The notes under the pieces were generated by a model. The model ran no database searches. It had not been told where the DNA came from and worked only from the letters and a program-made list of their open reading frames with translations. Position numbers and translations under genes: made by a program. From Pseudotamlana agarivorans (GTDB lineage Bacteria; Bacteroidota; Bacteroidia; Flavobacteriales; Flavobacteriaceae), in NCBI RefSeq assembly GCF_018860245.1, contig NZ_JAHKPD010000012.1, forward strand, positions 186,001-250,000: DNA of 64,000 nt, in the 5' to 3' direction. Below, in pieces: positions 26,013 to 37,700 of the stretch (within the stretch, counting starts at the first letter, position 1; the number at the start of each line of letters is the position of its first letter).

Positions 26013-26113
26013 TGTTTTAGAGTAAACATAAAAATTAAAGGCTTAGCTTTCCAAATAATGAAAAGTGGTCTTTGGTTAAACTAATACTATTCCTGTTATG
26101 GCAGGAAGTGCCC

Positions 26114-27136
26114 ATGAACGAAAACCTTGATCCAACAAACGAAAACCTTTCTTCAGAAGAATTTGATGTAGAAAAAAAGTTAAGACCGTTATCTTTTGAT
26201 GATTTCACGGGGCAAGATCAGGTTTTAGAAAATTTGCAAATATTTGTTCAGGCTGCTAATTTGCGAAGTGAAGCTTTAGACCATACTTTATTCCACGGCC
26301 CTCCAGGTCTTGGTAAAACCACTTTGGCTAATATTCTGGCCAATGAATTAAGTGTGGGTATTAAAATCACCTCAGGACCTGTTTTAGACAAGCCAGGTGA
26401 TTTAGCTGGGCTTCTAACGAACCTGGAGGAACGTGATGTATTATTTATAGATGAAATTCATCGTTTAAGTCCGATTGTAGAAGAGTACCTATATTCGGCT
26501 ATGGAGGATTTCAAAATCGATATCATGATTGAATCTGGGCCCAATGCAAGGACGGTTCAAATTAATCTGAATCCATTTACCTTAGTTGGAGCAACGACAC
26601 GCTCTGGATTATTAACATCACCAATGCGTGCACGGTTTGGTATCCAAAGTCGTTTACAGTATTATAAAACCGATTTACTTACCACCATCATTCAAAGAAG
26701 TGCAGGTATTTTGAATGTTCCTATTTCTATTGAGGCTGCGATTGAAATAGCCGGTAGAAGCCGAGGAACGCCCCGTATTGCTAATGCATTGCTACGTAGA
26801 GTTCGTGATTTCGCGCAAATCAAAGGGAACGGAAGTATTGATATTAAAATTGCAAAATATGCCTTAGAAGCGTTACATGTAGATGCGCATGGCCTGGACG
26901 AAATGGATAACAAAATCTTATCAACTATTATTGATAAATTCAAAGGTGGTCCCGTTGGAATAACAACAATAGCTACTGCCGTTAGCGAGAGCCCTGAAAC
27001 CATTGAAGAAGTTTATGAACCTTTTTTAATTCAACAAGGGTTTATTATGCGTACGCCGCGAGGACGTGAAGTCACAGAAGAAGCGTACAAACACTTAGGA
27101 CGCGTTAAAGGACCTACACAAGGAGGTCTGTTTTAA
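26114..27136 (+). CDS. ruvB: Holliday junction branch-migration helicase RuvB
   Basis: The product is 340 residues from the ATG at 26114, the usual family length. The open frame runs back to 26072, but that adds 14 residues ([14 protein letters not shown]) unlike RuvB. It has an AAA+ domain with Walker [10 protein letters not shown], Walker B DEIHRL and sensor-1 GATTRSG. A winged-helix domain ends with the DNA-binding sequence [12 protein letters not shown]. RuvB drives branch migration with RuvA, whose gene lies 4 kb downstream on the same strand. A small lipoprotein gene follows. Confidence 0.97.
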   Translation: MNENLDPTNENLSSEEFDVEKKLRPLSFDDFTGQDQVLENLQIFVQAANLRSEALDHTLFHGPPGLGKTTLANILANELSVGIKITSGPVLDKPGDLAGLLTNLEERDVLFIDEIHRLSPIVEEYLYSAMEDFKIDIMIESGPNARTVQINLNPFTLVGATTRSGLLTSPMRARFGIQSRLQYYKTDLLTTIIQRSAGILNVPISIEAAIEIAGRSRGTPRIANALLRRVRDFAQIKGNGSIDIKIAKYALEALHVDAHGLDEMDNKILSTIIDKFKGGPVGITTIATAVSESPETIEEVYEPFLIQQGFIMRTPRGREVTEEAYKHLGRVKGPTQGGLF

Positions 27137-27187
27137 GATTAAAATGATTATTACCAATTTACGAACCCCAAATAACCTATATTCCAA

Positions 27188-27724
27188 ATGAAACATTTTA
27201 AATTATTTACTGCATTTATATGGCTTACGCTTTTATTCGGATGCGATAAAATTGAAGAATTAACCCAATTTACTATTGTTTATGAAGAAGAAGTTGTTAT
27301 TGAGTCTTCAACAGTCGTAGATTTACCATTTAATGCCTTTACGCCCGAAATTAGTTCAAATTCTGAATCTAAGTTTGAAAATAATAATACGGGTAAAAAC
27401 TTAATCGAATATATTGAACTTACCCGAATGACCTTGGAAATTGACGCCCCAGATCACGGTAATTTTGATTTCCTTAATGCTATTGAAATTTATATTTCTG
27501 CTGAAAACGAGAAAGAAGTACTTATCGCCTGGAAGGATGTTATTGAAGAAGACGGAAGTCGGGTTATTGAATTAGATACCTCTAATGACGATTTACAAAC
27601 CTACCTTAAAAAGGATGAATTTAGCTTAAGACTCGCTACAGTAACCGATCAAATAATAACTTCAGACCATAAAATAAATGTACGTTCTGAGTTTTTTGTT
27701 GATGCTAAAATTTTAGGTCTTTAG
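27188..27724 (+). CDS. Small lipoprotein of unknown function
   Basis: The product is 178 residues. The signal MKHFKLFTAFIWLTLLFGC ends in a lipobox with C19, followed by Asp-Lys, so it is a lipoprotein. The rest looks all-beta: YEEEVVIESS, EYIELTRMTLEI and EIYISAENEKEVLIAW suggest a single sandwich-like domain. I do not recognise the family. It lies between ruvB and queG on the same strand with short gaps. Confidence 0.75.
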   Translation: MKHFKLFTAFIWLTLLFGCDKIEELTQFTIVYEEEVVIESSTVVDLPFNAFTPEISSNSESKFENNNTGKNLIEYIELTRMTLEIDAPDHGNFDFLNAIEIYISAENEKEVLIAWKDVIEEDGSRVIELDTSNDDLQTYLKKDEFSLRLATVTDQIITSDHKINVRSEFFVDAKILGL

Positions 27725-27789
27725 TGTTTATATACTCTTCGTTTTTTGTTAGTTAAAAAATTTGAGTTTTTTTAACCTAAACGCAATCC

Positions 27790-28716
27790 ATGTTAGATAA
27801 CAAATCGAAATACACACAACGCATCAAAGCCGAAGCAAAGCGCCTTGGTTTTTTGTCGTGTGGGGTTAGTAAAGCACAGTTTTTAGAAGAAGAAGCGCCT
27901 CGTCTAGAAAAATGGTTGAATAATAACATGAACGGTGAAATGCGTTACATGGAAAATCATTTCGATAAGCGTTTAGACCCTACAAAACTCGTTGAAGGTT
28001 CTAAAAGTGTGGTGTCACTATTGTTAAATTATTATCCAGAAGAAAAACAAAACGATACTAGTTTTAAAATTTCTAAATATGCTTATGGTACCGATTACCA
28101 TTTTGTGATTAAGGATAAGCTTAAATCATTATTGCATTTCATTCAAGATGACATTGGTGAAGTTGAAGGCCGTGCTTTTGTTGATTCGGCACCTGTATTA
28201 GATAAAGCTTGGGCGGCAAAATCGGGTTTGGGCTGGATTGGTAAACACAGCAATCTCTTAACACAACAAGTGGGCTCTTTCTATTTTATAGCCGAATTAA
28301 TTATCGATTTAGATTTAGAATACGATGCCAGAGTCACCGACCACTGTGGTACCTGCACCGCCTGTATTGATGCTTGTCCTACGCAAGCGATAACCGAACC
28401 TTATGTGGTTGATGGGAGTAAGTGTATCTCTTATTTTACTATTGAATTAAAAGAAAATATCCCCACAGCGTTTAAAGGAAAGTTCGACGATTGGATGTTT
28501 GGTTGTGATGTCTGCCAAGATGTTTGCCCTTGGAATCGGTTCTCAAAGCCGCATAACGAACCTTTGTTTAATCCACATCCCGAATTGTTAGCCATGTCCA
28601 AAAAGGATTGGGACGAGGTTACAGAAGACACCTTTAAAAAAGTATTTAAAAAATCTCCAGTTAAACGAACCAAGTTTTTAGGCTTAAAAAGAAATATCAA
28701 TTTTCTTAAAGAATAA
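27790..28716 (+). CDS. queG: Epoxyqueuosine reductase QueG
   Basis: The product is 308 residues. The N-terminal cobalamin-binding domain includes [13 protein letters not shown] and [22 protein letters not shown] dicluster ferredoxin domain has [12 protein letters not shown] and [11 protein letters not shown] for two 4Fe-4S clusters. QueG reduces epoxyqueuosine to queuosine in the wobble position of tRNAs for Asp, Asn, His and Tyr. The C-terminal HEAT repeats of some homologues are absent, giving the short form. Confidence 0.95.
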   Translation: MLDNKSKYTQRIKAEAKRLGFLSCGVSKAQFLEEEAPRLEKWLNNNMNGEMRYMENHFDKRLDPTKLVEGSKSVVSLLLNYYPEEKQNDTSFKISKYAYGTDYHFVIKDKLKSLLHFIQDDIGEVEGRAFVDSAPVLDKAWAAKSGLGWIGKHSNLLTQQVGSFYFIAELIIDLDLEYDARVTDHCGTCTACIDACPTQAITEPYVVDGSKCISYFTIELKENIPTAFKGKFDDWMFGCDVCQDVCPWNRFSKPHNEPLFNPHPELLAMSKKDWDEVTEDTFKKVFKKSPVKRTKFLGLKRNINFLKE

Positions 28717-28738
28717 GAGATTCCTTTTTTAGGATTGT

Positions 28739-28746
28739 TATATTTG
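28739..28746 (+). promoter_or_regulatory. Possible -7 element upstream of maeB
   Basis: TATATTTG lies 23 bases before the maeB start. The -33 region is poor, so this is tentative. Confidence 0.35.
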
Positions 28747-28768
28747 TTAGTCACAAAATACAATTCTA

Positions 28769-31066
28769 ATGAGCGAAGAAAGTAAACGTAGAGAAGCCCT
28801 AATATACCACGCTAAGCCAACTCCTGGTAAAATAAAAGTTGTTCCAACAAAAAAATATGCCACACAAAGAGATTTGTCGTTAGCCTATTCTCCTGGTGTT
28901 GCAGAACCTTGTTTAGAAATTGAAAAAGATAAAGAAAACGCATATAAATACACAGCTAAAGGGAATTTAGTAGCTGTGATCTCAAACGGAACTGCAGTTT
29001 TAGGTCTTGGTAATATTGGACCAGAAGCTTCAAAACCGGTTATGGAAGGTAAGGGGTTGCTATTTAAAATATTTGCAGACATTGATGTTTTCGATATTGA
29101 AGTGGATACAGAAAATGTTGAAGAGTTTATTGCTACGGTAAAAAATATAGCCCCAACCTTTGGTGGTATTAATTTAGAAGATATAAAAGCACCAGGTGCA
29201 TTCGAAATTGAAAGACGTTTAAAAGCCGAGCTTGATATTCCTGTCATGCATGACGATCAGCATGGAACAGCTATTATTTCAGCAGCAGCTTTAATTAATG
29301 CTTTGGAAATAGCAGATAAAAAAATTGAGGAAGTAAAAATTGTTATTAGTGGTGCCGGTGCAGCTGCCATTTCTTGTTCACGATTGTATCAAGCTTTTGG
29401 AGCGCGACGTGAAAATATGGTCATGCTGGATAGTAAAGGTGTAATTCGTGACGATCGTGATAGCCTAACTTCTGAAAAAGCAGAATTTGCAACCCATAGA
29501 AAAATAGACACACTTGATGAAGCTATGGTTGATGCCGATGTGTTTATTGGTTTATCTATGGCGAATATCGTGTCGCCAGAAATGCTTTTGAGTATGGCAA
29601 AGAAGCCTATAGTGTTTGCTATGGCTAACCCAGATCCAGAGGTGAAATATGATATCGCTATTGCAACACGCAAAGATATTATTATGGCTACAGGTCGAAG
29701 TGATCATCCTAATCAAGTGAATAATGTTCTTGGTTTTCCATTTATATTTAGAGGGGCTTTAGATGTTAGAGCTACCAAAATAAACGAAGCTATGAAAATG
29801 GCAGCTGTTGAAGCCTTAGCACAATTGGCAAAAGAACCAGTACCAGAACAGGTGAATATAGCATACGGAGAAACACGTTTAACTTTTGGGAAAGATTATA
29901 TTATTCCAAAACCATTCGATCCTCGTTTAATCGCTGAAGTACCTCCTGCAGTAGCAAAAGCTGCCATGGAAAGCGGTGTGGCCAAAGAACCAATAACCAA
30001 TTGGGAAGAGTATAAGGATACTTTAAGAGAACGATTAGGTTCGGACAATAAACTGGTGAGATTGCTATTAAACCGCGCCAAATTAGACCCTAAACGTGTT
30101 GTTTATGCTGAGGCCGATCAATTGGCAGTAATTAAGGCCGCACAAATAGCTTATGAAGAAGGTGTTGCTATTCCTATTTTGTTAGGTAGAAAGGAAACGA
30201 TAAAGAACTTAATGGTGGAAATTGAGTTTGAGGCTGAAGATGTCCTTATTATAGACCCGAAGTCTGACCAAGAAAACGATAGAAAAGATCAATATGCTAA
30301 AGTGTATTGGGAACAACGTAAACGTAGAGGAGTCACTTTTTATGCCGCTCAACGTTTAATGCGAGAACGTAATTATTTTGCTGCCATGATGGTAAATGAA
30401 GGTGATGCAGATGCATTAATTTCTGGGTATTCTCGTAATTATCCAACGGTTGTAAAACCTATGCTGGAGCTTATTGGAATGGACAAGGGGGTTGACAGAG
30501 TTGCAACAACCAACGTGATGATGACAAAAAGAGGGCCGCTGTTTTTAAGTGATACCTCTATTAACATCGATCCTGATGCAAAGGAACTCACTAAAATTGC
30601 TCAAATGACATCCAAAGTGGTGAAAATGTTTGGAATGACACCCGTAATGGCAATGATCTCATATTCCAATTTTGGATCTTCGCCTAGTCCAAAGGCCTCT
30701 AAAGTAAGAGAAGCCGTGGCTAATTTGCATCGTTTCAATCCAGATTTAATAGTAGATGGTGAATTGCAAACCGATTTTGCGCTTAACGACGAGATGCTAA
30801 AAGAGAAATTTCCGTTTTCTAAACTCGTTGGTAAAAAGGTGAATACCTTAATTTTTCCAAATTTAGATTCGGCAAATATCACCTATAAATTACTTAAAGA
30901 ATTGAATGAAGCAGAATCTATCGGACCAATTATGATGGGCATGCGTAAACCTGTGCATATCCTTCAATTAGGTGCCAGTGTAGACGAAATTGTAAACATG
31001 ACCGCTATGGCTGTAATTGATGCACAACAAAAAGAACAACGTGATGCTGAAAAGGGTGATTCATAG
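28769..31066 (+). CDS. maeB: NADP-dependent malic enzyme, MaeB type with phosphotransacetylase-like domain
   Basis: The product is 765 residues. The malic enzyme half (about 1-430) has the N-terminal domain with YSPGVAEPC, the catalytic HDDQHGT and the nucleotide-binding GAGAAA. The second half (about 440-760) resembles phosphate acetyltransferase (YAEADQLAVIKAA, ISGYSRNYPTVVKP) and is thought to be regulatory in MaeB proteins. It decarboxylates malate to pyruvate, supplying NADPH and gluconeogenic precursors. Fifty-three bases separate it from ruvA. Confidence 0.95.
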   Translation: MSEESKRREALIYHAKPTPGKIKVVPTKKYATQRDLSLAYSPGVAEPCLEIEKDKENAYKYTAKGNLVAVISNGTAVLGLGNIGPEASKPVMEGKGLLFKIFADIDVFDIEVDTENVEEFIATVKNIAPTFGGINLEDIKAPGAFEIERRLKAELDIPVMHDDQHGTAIISAAALINALEIADKKIEEVKIVISGAGAAAISCSRLYQAFGARRENMVMLDSKGVIRDDRDSLTSEKAEFATHRKIDTLDEAMVDADVFIGLSMANIVSPEMLLSMAKKPIVFAMANPDPEVKYDIAIATRKDIIMATGRSDHPNQVNNVLGFPFIFRGALDVRATKINEAMKMAAVEALAQLAKEPVPEQVNIAYGETRLTFGKDYIIPKPFDPRLIAEVPPAVAKAAMESGVAKEPITNWEEYKDTLRERLGSDNKLVRLLLNRAKLDPKRVVYAEADQLAVIKAAQIAYEEGVAIPILLGRKETIKNLMVEIEFEAEDVLIIDPKSDQENDRKDQYAKVYWEQRKRRGVTFYAAQRLMRERNYFAAMMVNEGDADALISGYSRNYPTVVKPMLELIGMDKGVDRVATTNVMMTKRGPLFLSDTSINIDPDAKELTKIAQMTSKVVKMFGMTPVMAMISYSNFGSSPSPKASKVREAVANLHRFNPDLIVDGELQTDFALNDEMLKEKFPFSKLVGKKVNTLIFPNLDSANITYKLLKELNEAESIGPIMMGMRKPVHILQLGASVDEIVNMTAMAVIDAQQKEQRDAEKGDS

Positions 31067-31119
31067 CCTTTCGATTGAAAATAATTTTATTACATTTGGT
31101 CGATAACCAACTGACATAA

Positions 31120-31701
31120 ATGATAACCCACATACAAGGTAAACTCACAGAGAAAAATCCTACCCACGTTGTTATAGATTGTAACGGCGTGGGCTATTTA
31201 CTTAATATATCACTACATACATTTTCTCAAATTCCAGAAGGGGAATCTTTAAAGCTATATACACATCTTCAAGTCAAAGAAGATTCGCATACGTTATATG
31301 GTTTCTCTAGTCTTGCAGAGCGTGAAATATTTAGACTTTTAATTTCTGTAAGTGGTATTGGCTCTAGTATTGCTCGAACGATGCTATCCTCTCTAACACC
31401 TAAGCAAGTAAGAGAAGGGATTGCCACAGGGGATGTGGCTTTGATACAATCTATAAAAGGGATTGGAGCTAAAACAGCACAACGCGTGATTATCGAACTC
31501 AAGGATAAGATCATAAAGATTTATGATATTGATGAAGTTTCTGTTTCACAAGGCAATACCAACAAAGATGAAGCGTTATCTGCTTTAGAAGTGCTCGGTT
31601 TTGTTAAAAAACAAGCCGAACGTGTAGTAGATAAAATTATGATAGCCCAACCAGATGCTAATGTCGAAACGATCATTAAGCAGGCTTTAAAAAATTTATA
31701 A
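31120..31701 (+). CDS. ruvA: Holliday junction DNA-binding protein RuvA
   Basis: The product is 193 residues. Domain I is an OB fold (1-62, ending in LYTHLQVKEDSHTLYGF). Domain II holds two helix-hairpin-helix motifs (VSGIGSSIARTMLS and IKGIGAKTAQRVI), and the C-terminal domain III contacts RuvB. It binds the four-way junction as a tetramer. sprA begins 7 bases after its stop; the ruvA-sprA pairing is, to my knowledge, typical of Flavobacteriia. Confidence 0.96.
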   Translation: MITHIQGKLTEKNPTHVVIDCNGVGYLLNISLHTFSQIPEGESLKLYTHLQVKEDSHTLYGFSSLAEREIFRLLISVSGIGSSIARTMLSSLTPKQVREGIATGDVALIQSIKGIGAKTAQRVIIELKDKIIKIYDIDEVSVSQGNTNKDEALSALEVLGFVKKQAERVVDKIMIAQPDANVETIIKQALKNL

Positions 31702-31707
31702 TTCATT

Positions 31708-34700
31708 TTGAAAATAACTAACCTTCAATTTTATAAATCAATTAAACCGTGTTTTTTATTCCTTTTTGTGCTTTGTTTCACAACGAGTGCTTTGTCTCAA
31801 GAAACACCTCAAGATTCGTTACAACCAGGGTATCATGTTGGTAATCTAAAAACACCAACACCTGCTAGTGTTGAGTCGAAATATACATACGACCCGGTTT
31901 CTAATCGTTATATCTATACTGAAAAAATTGGCGAATATAATTTGCGTTTTCCTATTATATTATCCCCAAAAGAGTATTACGCTTTAGTTGCTAGGGAAAA
32001 TTTAAGAGCCTATTACAAAGAGAAAATAGATGCTTTTGATGGTAAGAAAGATGGTTCAGAAGAGGGGCGAAAAAATTTATTACCTGAATTTTATATAAAT
32101 TCAGGGCTTTTTGAATCTATATTTGGTGGTAATACCATAGAAATTATTCCTCAAGGTTCTGTCGAAATGGATTTGGGAATTTTATTTTCAAAACAAGATA
32201 ACCCATCGTTTTCTCCACGAAACAGGAGTAATTTAACCTTCGATTTTGATCAGCGTATCAGTTTAAGTTTGGTTGGTAAAGTTGGGGAACGCCTACAGAT
32301 TAATGCCAATTACGATACACAGTCTACTTTTGATTTTCAGAATTTAATTAAATTAGAATACACGCCTACCGAGGATGATATCATTCAAAAAATAGAAGTG
32401 GGTAACGTAAGTATGCCTTTGAGCAGCTCACTAATTACAGGGGCGCAAAGTTTATTTGGTGTAAAAGCACAACTTCAGTTTGGTAAAACAACCGTAACTG
32501 GAGTGTTTTCTGAGCAAAAATCACAATCGAACACCGTGGTAGCACAAGGGGGTGGAACATTGGAAGAATTCGACGTTTTTATTAGAGACTATGATGAAAA
32601 CAGGCACTTTTATTTGGCACAATATTTTAGAGATACCTACGATGCCGCTTTAGCAAACTATCCGTTTATTAATAATAAAGGTTTACAAATAAAACGTTTG
32701 GAGGTTTGGGTAACAAACAGAAGTAATCGAACTGAAAATGTGAGAAACGTGGTTGCCTTCCAAGATTTAGGGGAATCGGATAGAATCGGATTACAAACAC
32801 CACCTGCCGATTTTGTAAATGTTAGTACTGGAGCTTTTCCAGAGAACGGGAATAATGATTTCGATCCTACTAATATTGGAGGGGCTGGATCACAACTTAC
32901 AGAGGCTGTAAGAGACATTGCAACAGTACAAGCCGGTATTTTAGTGCCAAATGTTAGCGAAGGTGCTGATTATGCTAAACTCGAAAATGCTCGAAAATTA
33001 ACAGAAGGGCAAGAATATACCCTAAATTCTGAATTGGGATATATTTCATTAAATCAACGATTGAGTAATGACGAAGTTTTGGCTGTTGCTTTTCAATATA
33101 CTCTTTCTGGTAAGGTGTATCAAGTTGGTGAATTTGCAAATGACGGAATCGATGCTACCGACGTAGATACAGATCCTAATGGTAATGTTACTAATGTGGT
33201 AAATTCAAGTTTAATTCTTAAAATGCTAAAGAGCAGTGTTACGAATGTTGATCAGCCTGTTTGGGATTTAATGATGAAGAATATTTACGATACTGGAGCG
33301 TATAATTTATCGGAAGATGACTTTAAACTTAACATTTTTTATAACGAAGCTTCACCTTTAAACTTTATTACCCCTGTAGCTGGAAATTTTGCAAACGATA
33401 TTAATGGTAATCCAATCGGTCCAAATACCGATGAAAAGGATTTAATCCAAAATGTGCCCTTATTAAGGGTTTTCAATTTAGATAAGTTGAATTTTAATAA
33501 TGACCCACAAACAAGAGGTGATGGTTTCTTCGATTTTGTTTCAGGGATTACAGTTATTCCAGCTAATGGGAAAATAGTGTTTACTAGTGCAGAACCATTT
33601 GGTGAATATTTATTTGATATTTTAGGGGGTGGAGACTATAGTGATGAACTCACCTATAACGATGATCAGAAAAAGTATGTTTATGATATTCTTTACAAAG
33701 ACACAAAAACACGTGCTTTAGAGTCTGTAGAAAAAAATAAATTCAAATTAAAAGGGCGTTATAAATCTACTGGAGGCGACGGGATTCCTATAGGTTCTTT
33801 TAATGTGCCACGTGGATCGGTGCGTGTTACTGCTGGTGGGCGTGTTTTAGTAGAAGGCATAGATTATACCGTAAATTATCAATTGGGAAGGGTTCAGATA
33901 TTAGATGAAGCATTAAAAGCTTCCAATACACCTATTGAAGTTTCAACAGAAAATAATGCTGTTTTCGGGCAACAAACGAGACGCTTCACCGGGTTGAATG
34001 TTGAACATAAATTCAACGATAATTTCGTGTTAGGTGGAACATTCTTAAACTTAAATGAACGTCCAGTAACTCAAAAAGCAAATTACGGTACGGAATCAAT
34101 AAACAACTCTATTTTTGGTATAAATGGAAACTATGCGACTAAAGTTCCTTTTTTAACACGTTTAGTCAATAAATTGCCAAATATTGATACTGATGTTGAA
34201 TCTAATGTTTCGGTTAGGGGTGAATTTGCTTATTTATCTCCAGGAGCACCAAAAGGAACCGATTTAAATGGTGAGGCTACTTCGTATATTGACGATTTTG
34301 AAGGTTCGCAAAATGGTATCGATTTAAAATCGCAGCTGTCATGGTTTCTATCGAGTAGACCTTTAGATTTAAATGTTCCTAGTAACCCAAATGAAGACGA
34401 TAATGGCATTCAAAATGGCTATCAAAGAGCTTTGTTAAACTGGTATTCTATCGATCCTGTTTTTTATAGTAGTCAGCGGCCAGACGGAATGACCGATGAT
34501 GATATCTCTGGATTATATACCAGTCGCGTTTTTATAAACGAGCTTTTTCCAAATAGAGATTTAGTTCAGGGTCAAAATACGGTATTGTTTACTTTAGATT
34601 TAGCATATTACCCTAACGAAAGAGGACCTTATAACTTTGACCCGAATACAGCCAGTGGTGTTATAAATAATCCACAAGATAGTTGGGCAGGGATTACAAG

Positions 34701-37700
34701 ACAAATTACATCCACCGATTTTGAGCAACAAAATGTGGAGTATATTGATTTTTGGGTACAAGATCCTTTTCAAGAAAACCCAAATAATCCAGGAGGGAAA
34801 CTGGTTTTTAACTTAGGTAATATTTCAGAAGACATTATTAAAGATGGTAAGAAACTTTACGAAAACGGATTGCCAAAAGATGGGGATGTGACTTTTTTAA
34901 AACCTACTGCTTGGGGAACGGTAACACCACAAAATCAGTCATTAGTATATGCTTTTGATAGTACTGGTCAAGAACGAACGAATCAGGATGTTGGATATGA
35001 CGGTTACAACGATGCAGAGGAAGCTAACGTATTTGGAGCGCAATTTGGTGATGATCCATCCAACGATAACTACACTTACTTTTTAAATGCAGACGGAAAT
35101 ATTTTCGATCGTTATAAAAAGTATAATGGTGTAGACGGAAATACACCAGATGGTTTCTCTAACACCGATAGAGGTGCAAATACACAACCCGATGTAGAAG
35201 ATATTAACCGTGATAATACCATGAACACGATTGATAGCTATTATGAATATGAGTTGGACTTAAACCGACAAAATCTGCCAACTACCGAGGCTGAATTTAA
35301 TAATTTGCCTGATAGTAACCCCTTGAAGCAGTTTTTAAGAGATTATAAAGAGCGCTCGCGTCCCTTACCAAATGGTCAGACTGCAAATGTAAGATGGTAT
35401 CAGTTTAGAGTTCCTGTTGAAGGTGCGCATGCTAAATCGGTAGGTAATATTTCAGATTTAAGATCGGTGCGTTTTTCTAGAATTTATTTAAAGGAGTTTA
35501 CAGAACCTACGGTTTTTCGTTTTGGTACTCTAGATCTAGTACGTAGTGACTGGAGACGCTATACTTTGCCTCTAGATGAGAATGATTCAGATCCAACAGA
35601 TCCAAATACAGAATTTTCAGTTGGAGTTATCGGTACTTTAGAAAATGAAGGCCGTTATGAAAGTCCTCCTGGAATTGAGCCAGAACGTTTGTTTAATAAT
35701 AATACTGTTGTACGTCAAAACGAACAATCTTTAGTTGTAGAAGTTTGTGGTCTAGAAGAGAAAGATTCTAGAGGTGTTTATAAAAACATTGATTTAGATA
35801 TGCGTCAATATAAACGTATGCGAATGTTTATTCACGCTGAAGATCAAGATGTAGCCGTTGGAAGTTTAGGAGATGGTGATTTGGTAGGGTTTATTCGTAT
35901 GGGGAATGACCTTACTGAAAACTATTATCAAATAGAAATCCCTCTACAGGTATCTGGATCAGAACTATGGCCAGAAAACAACGAGATAAACCTTGCTGTT
36001 GAAATGCTTGGTAAGATAAAAGCGGAAAGTATTTCTAACGGAAATTCTGATTTAGCATTTTACGATGTCATAGGTAATGATGTTGTACCGGTTGGTGATC
36101 CATTTTTGGGATATGTATTGGGGCAGCATCGTATAGGTATTAAAGGAAACCCAAACTTTGGAGACATTAGAACACTTATGGTAGGCGTTAAAAATGTGAG
36201 TTCTACGGATGCTTGTGGTGAGATTTGGTTTAATGAATTACGATTGTCCGATTTAGATAATCAAGGAGGTTGGGCTGCTATATTAAGTATGGATTCTAAT
36301 ATCGCCGATTTTGCAAATGTTAGTGCTACAGGAAGAAAGAGTACTTCTGGCTTTGGTTCTTTAGAGCAAGGCCCTAGTCAGCGTAGCTTAGAAGATGTTC
36401 AGCAATACGATGTTGTTACTAATGTTAATGTTGGGCAATTATTACCTAAAAAATTAGGGATACAAATACCATTCAATTATGGTCAAAGTGAAGAGTTAAT
36501 CACCCCTAAATACGATCAATTATATAAAGATTTAACGTTGAAATCCCGATTAGACGCAGCAAATAGCGAATCTGATAGAGACGCCATCAAAGAGCAATCT
36601 GAAGACCATACCAGCAGACAAAGTATTAATTTTATAGGGGTACGTAAAATAAGAACAACCGATGCAAAACCACGCTTTTATGATGTAGAGAATTTAACCC
36701 TCAATTATTCATTTAATAAAATAGAGCATCGTGATTTTGAGATTGAAAACTCTGTAAATAAAACGTTACGTTTAGGTGCTAATTTTGCCCATAATTTTGA
36801 GCCTTTGGTTGTCGAACCTTTTAAGAAGAATGATTCATTGTTTGTAGGGAAATATTGGAAGATTTTAAAGGATTTTAATTTGAACCTGTTGCCAGCCAGT
36901 TTTACAGTTAATAGTGATTTAAATAGACAATTCAATAGGCAAAAGTTTAGGGAAGTTGATCTTACCGGAAGTAATATCGCTATTGAAGAATTATATAGAA
37001 GAAATTATTTATTCGATTTCCAATATGCGATTAATTATAATTTAACTAAATCCTTGCAACTTAATTTTACGGCTACCAACAATAATATTGTGCGTAACTA
37101 TTTTGTTAATGACGATTTAATTGCAGGAGAACAAGATAATAGTTTAGGTGTGTGGGATGGCATGTTAGATTTTGGAGATCCTAACCGACAATCAAATAAT
37201 CTGGGGATTACCTACCAGTTGCCATTAAATAAAATACCAACCTTTAGTTTCTTAGATGTTACCTATCAATATACAGGAAGTTTTCAGTGGCAAAAAGGTT
37301 CCGATTTATATAGTAATATACCATTGAATGGTGTTAATTATGATTTAGGAAACACGATTCAGAACTCCAATGTTCATAATATCAATTCATCAATGGATAT
37401 GAATCGTCTGTATAAGTATATTGGTTTAACAAAAAAACCAATTAGTAGAGCACGAAGACGTAGTACTCCAGGTGGAGCTGCAGCGGGTGAACAGGGTGAA
37501 TCTAAAAATGGACCTCAACCAAAATCGAATGGTCAATCGGGTACTAAATTACTAAATGCAGGGATTGATTTAATAACAAGTGTAAAACGAATTCAAATAA
37601 ATTATTCTGAAAACAATGGTACTTTTTTACCAGGTTACCTTCAGTCTCCAGGTTTTATTGGGACTTTAAAACCTAGTGTCGGATTTATTTTTGGAGGACA

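Noticed and set aside
26072-26113. N-terminal extension of RuvB from the upstream ATG
   Set aside because: The 14 extra residues are hydrophobic and unlike RuvB; the ATG at 26114 gives the normal length.
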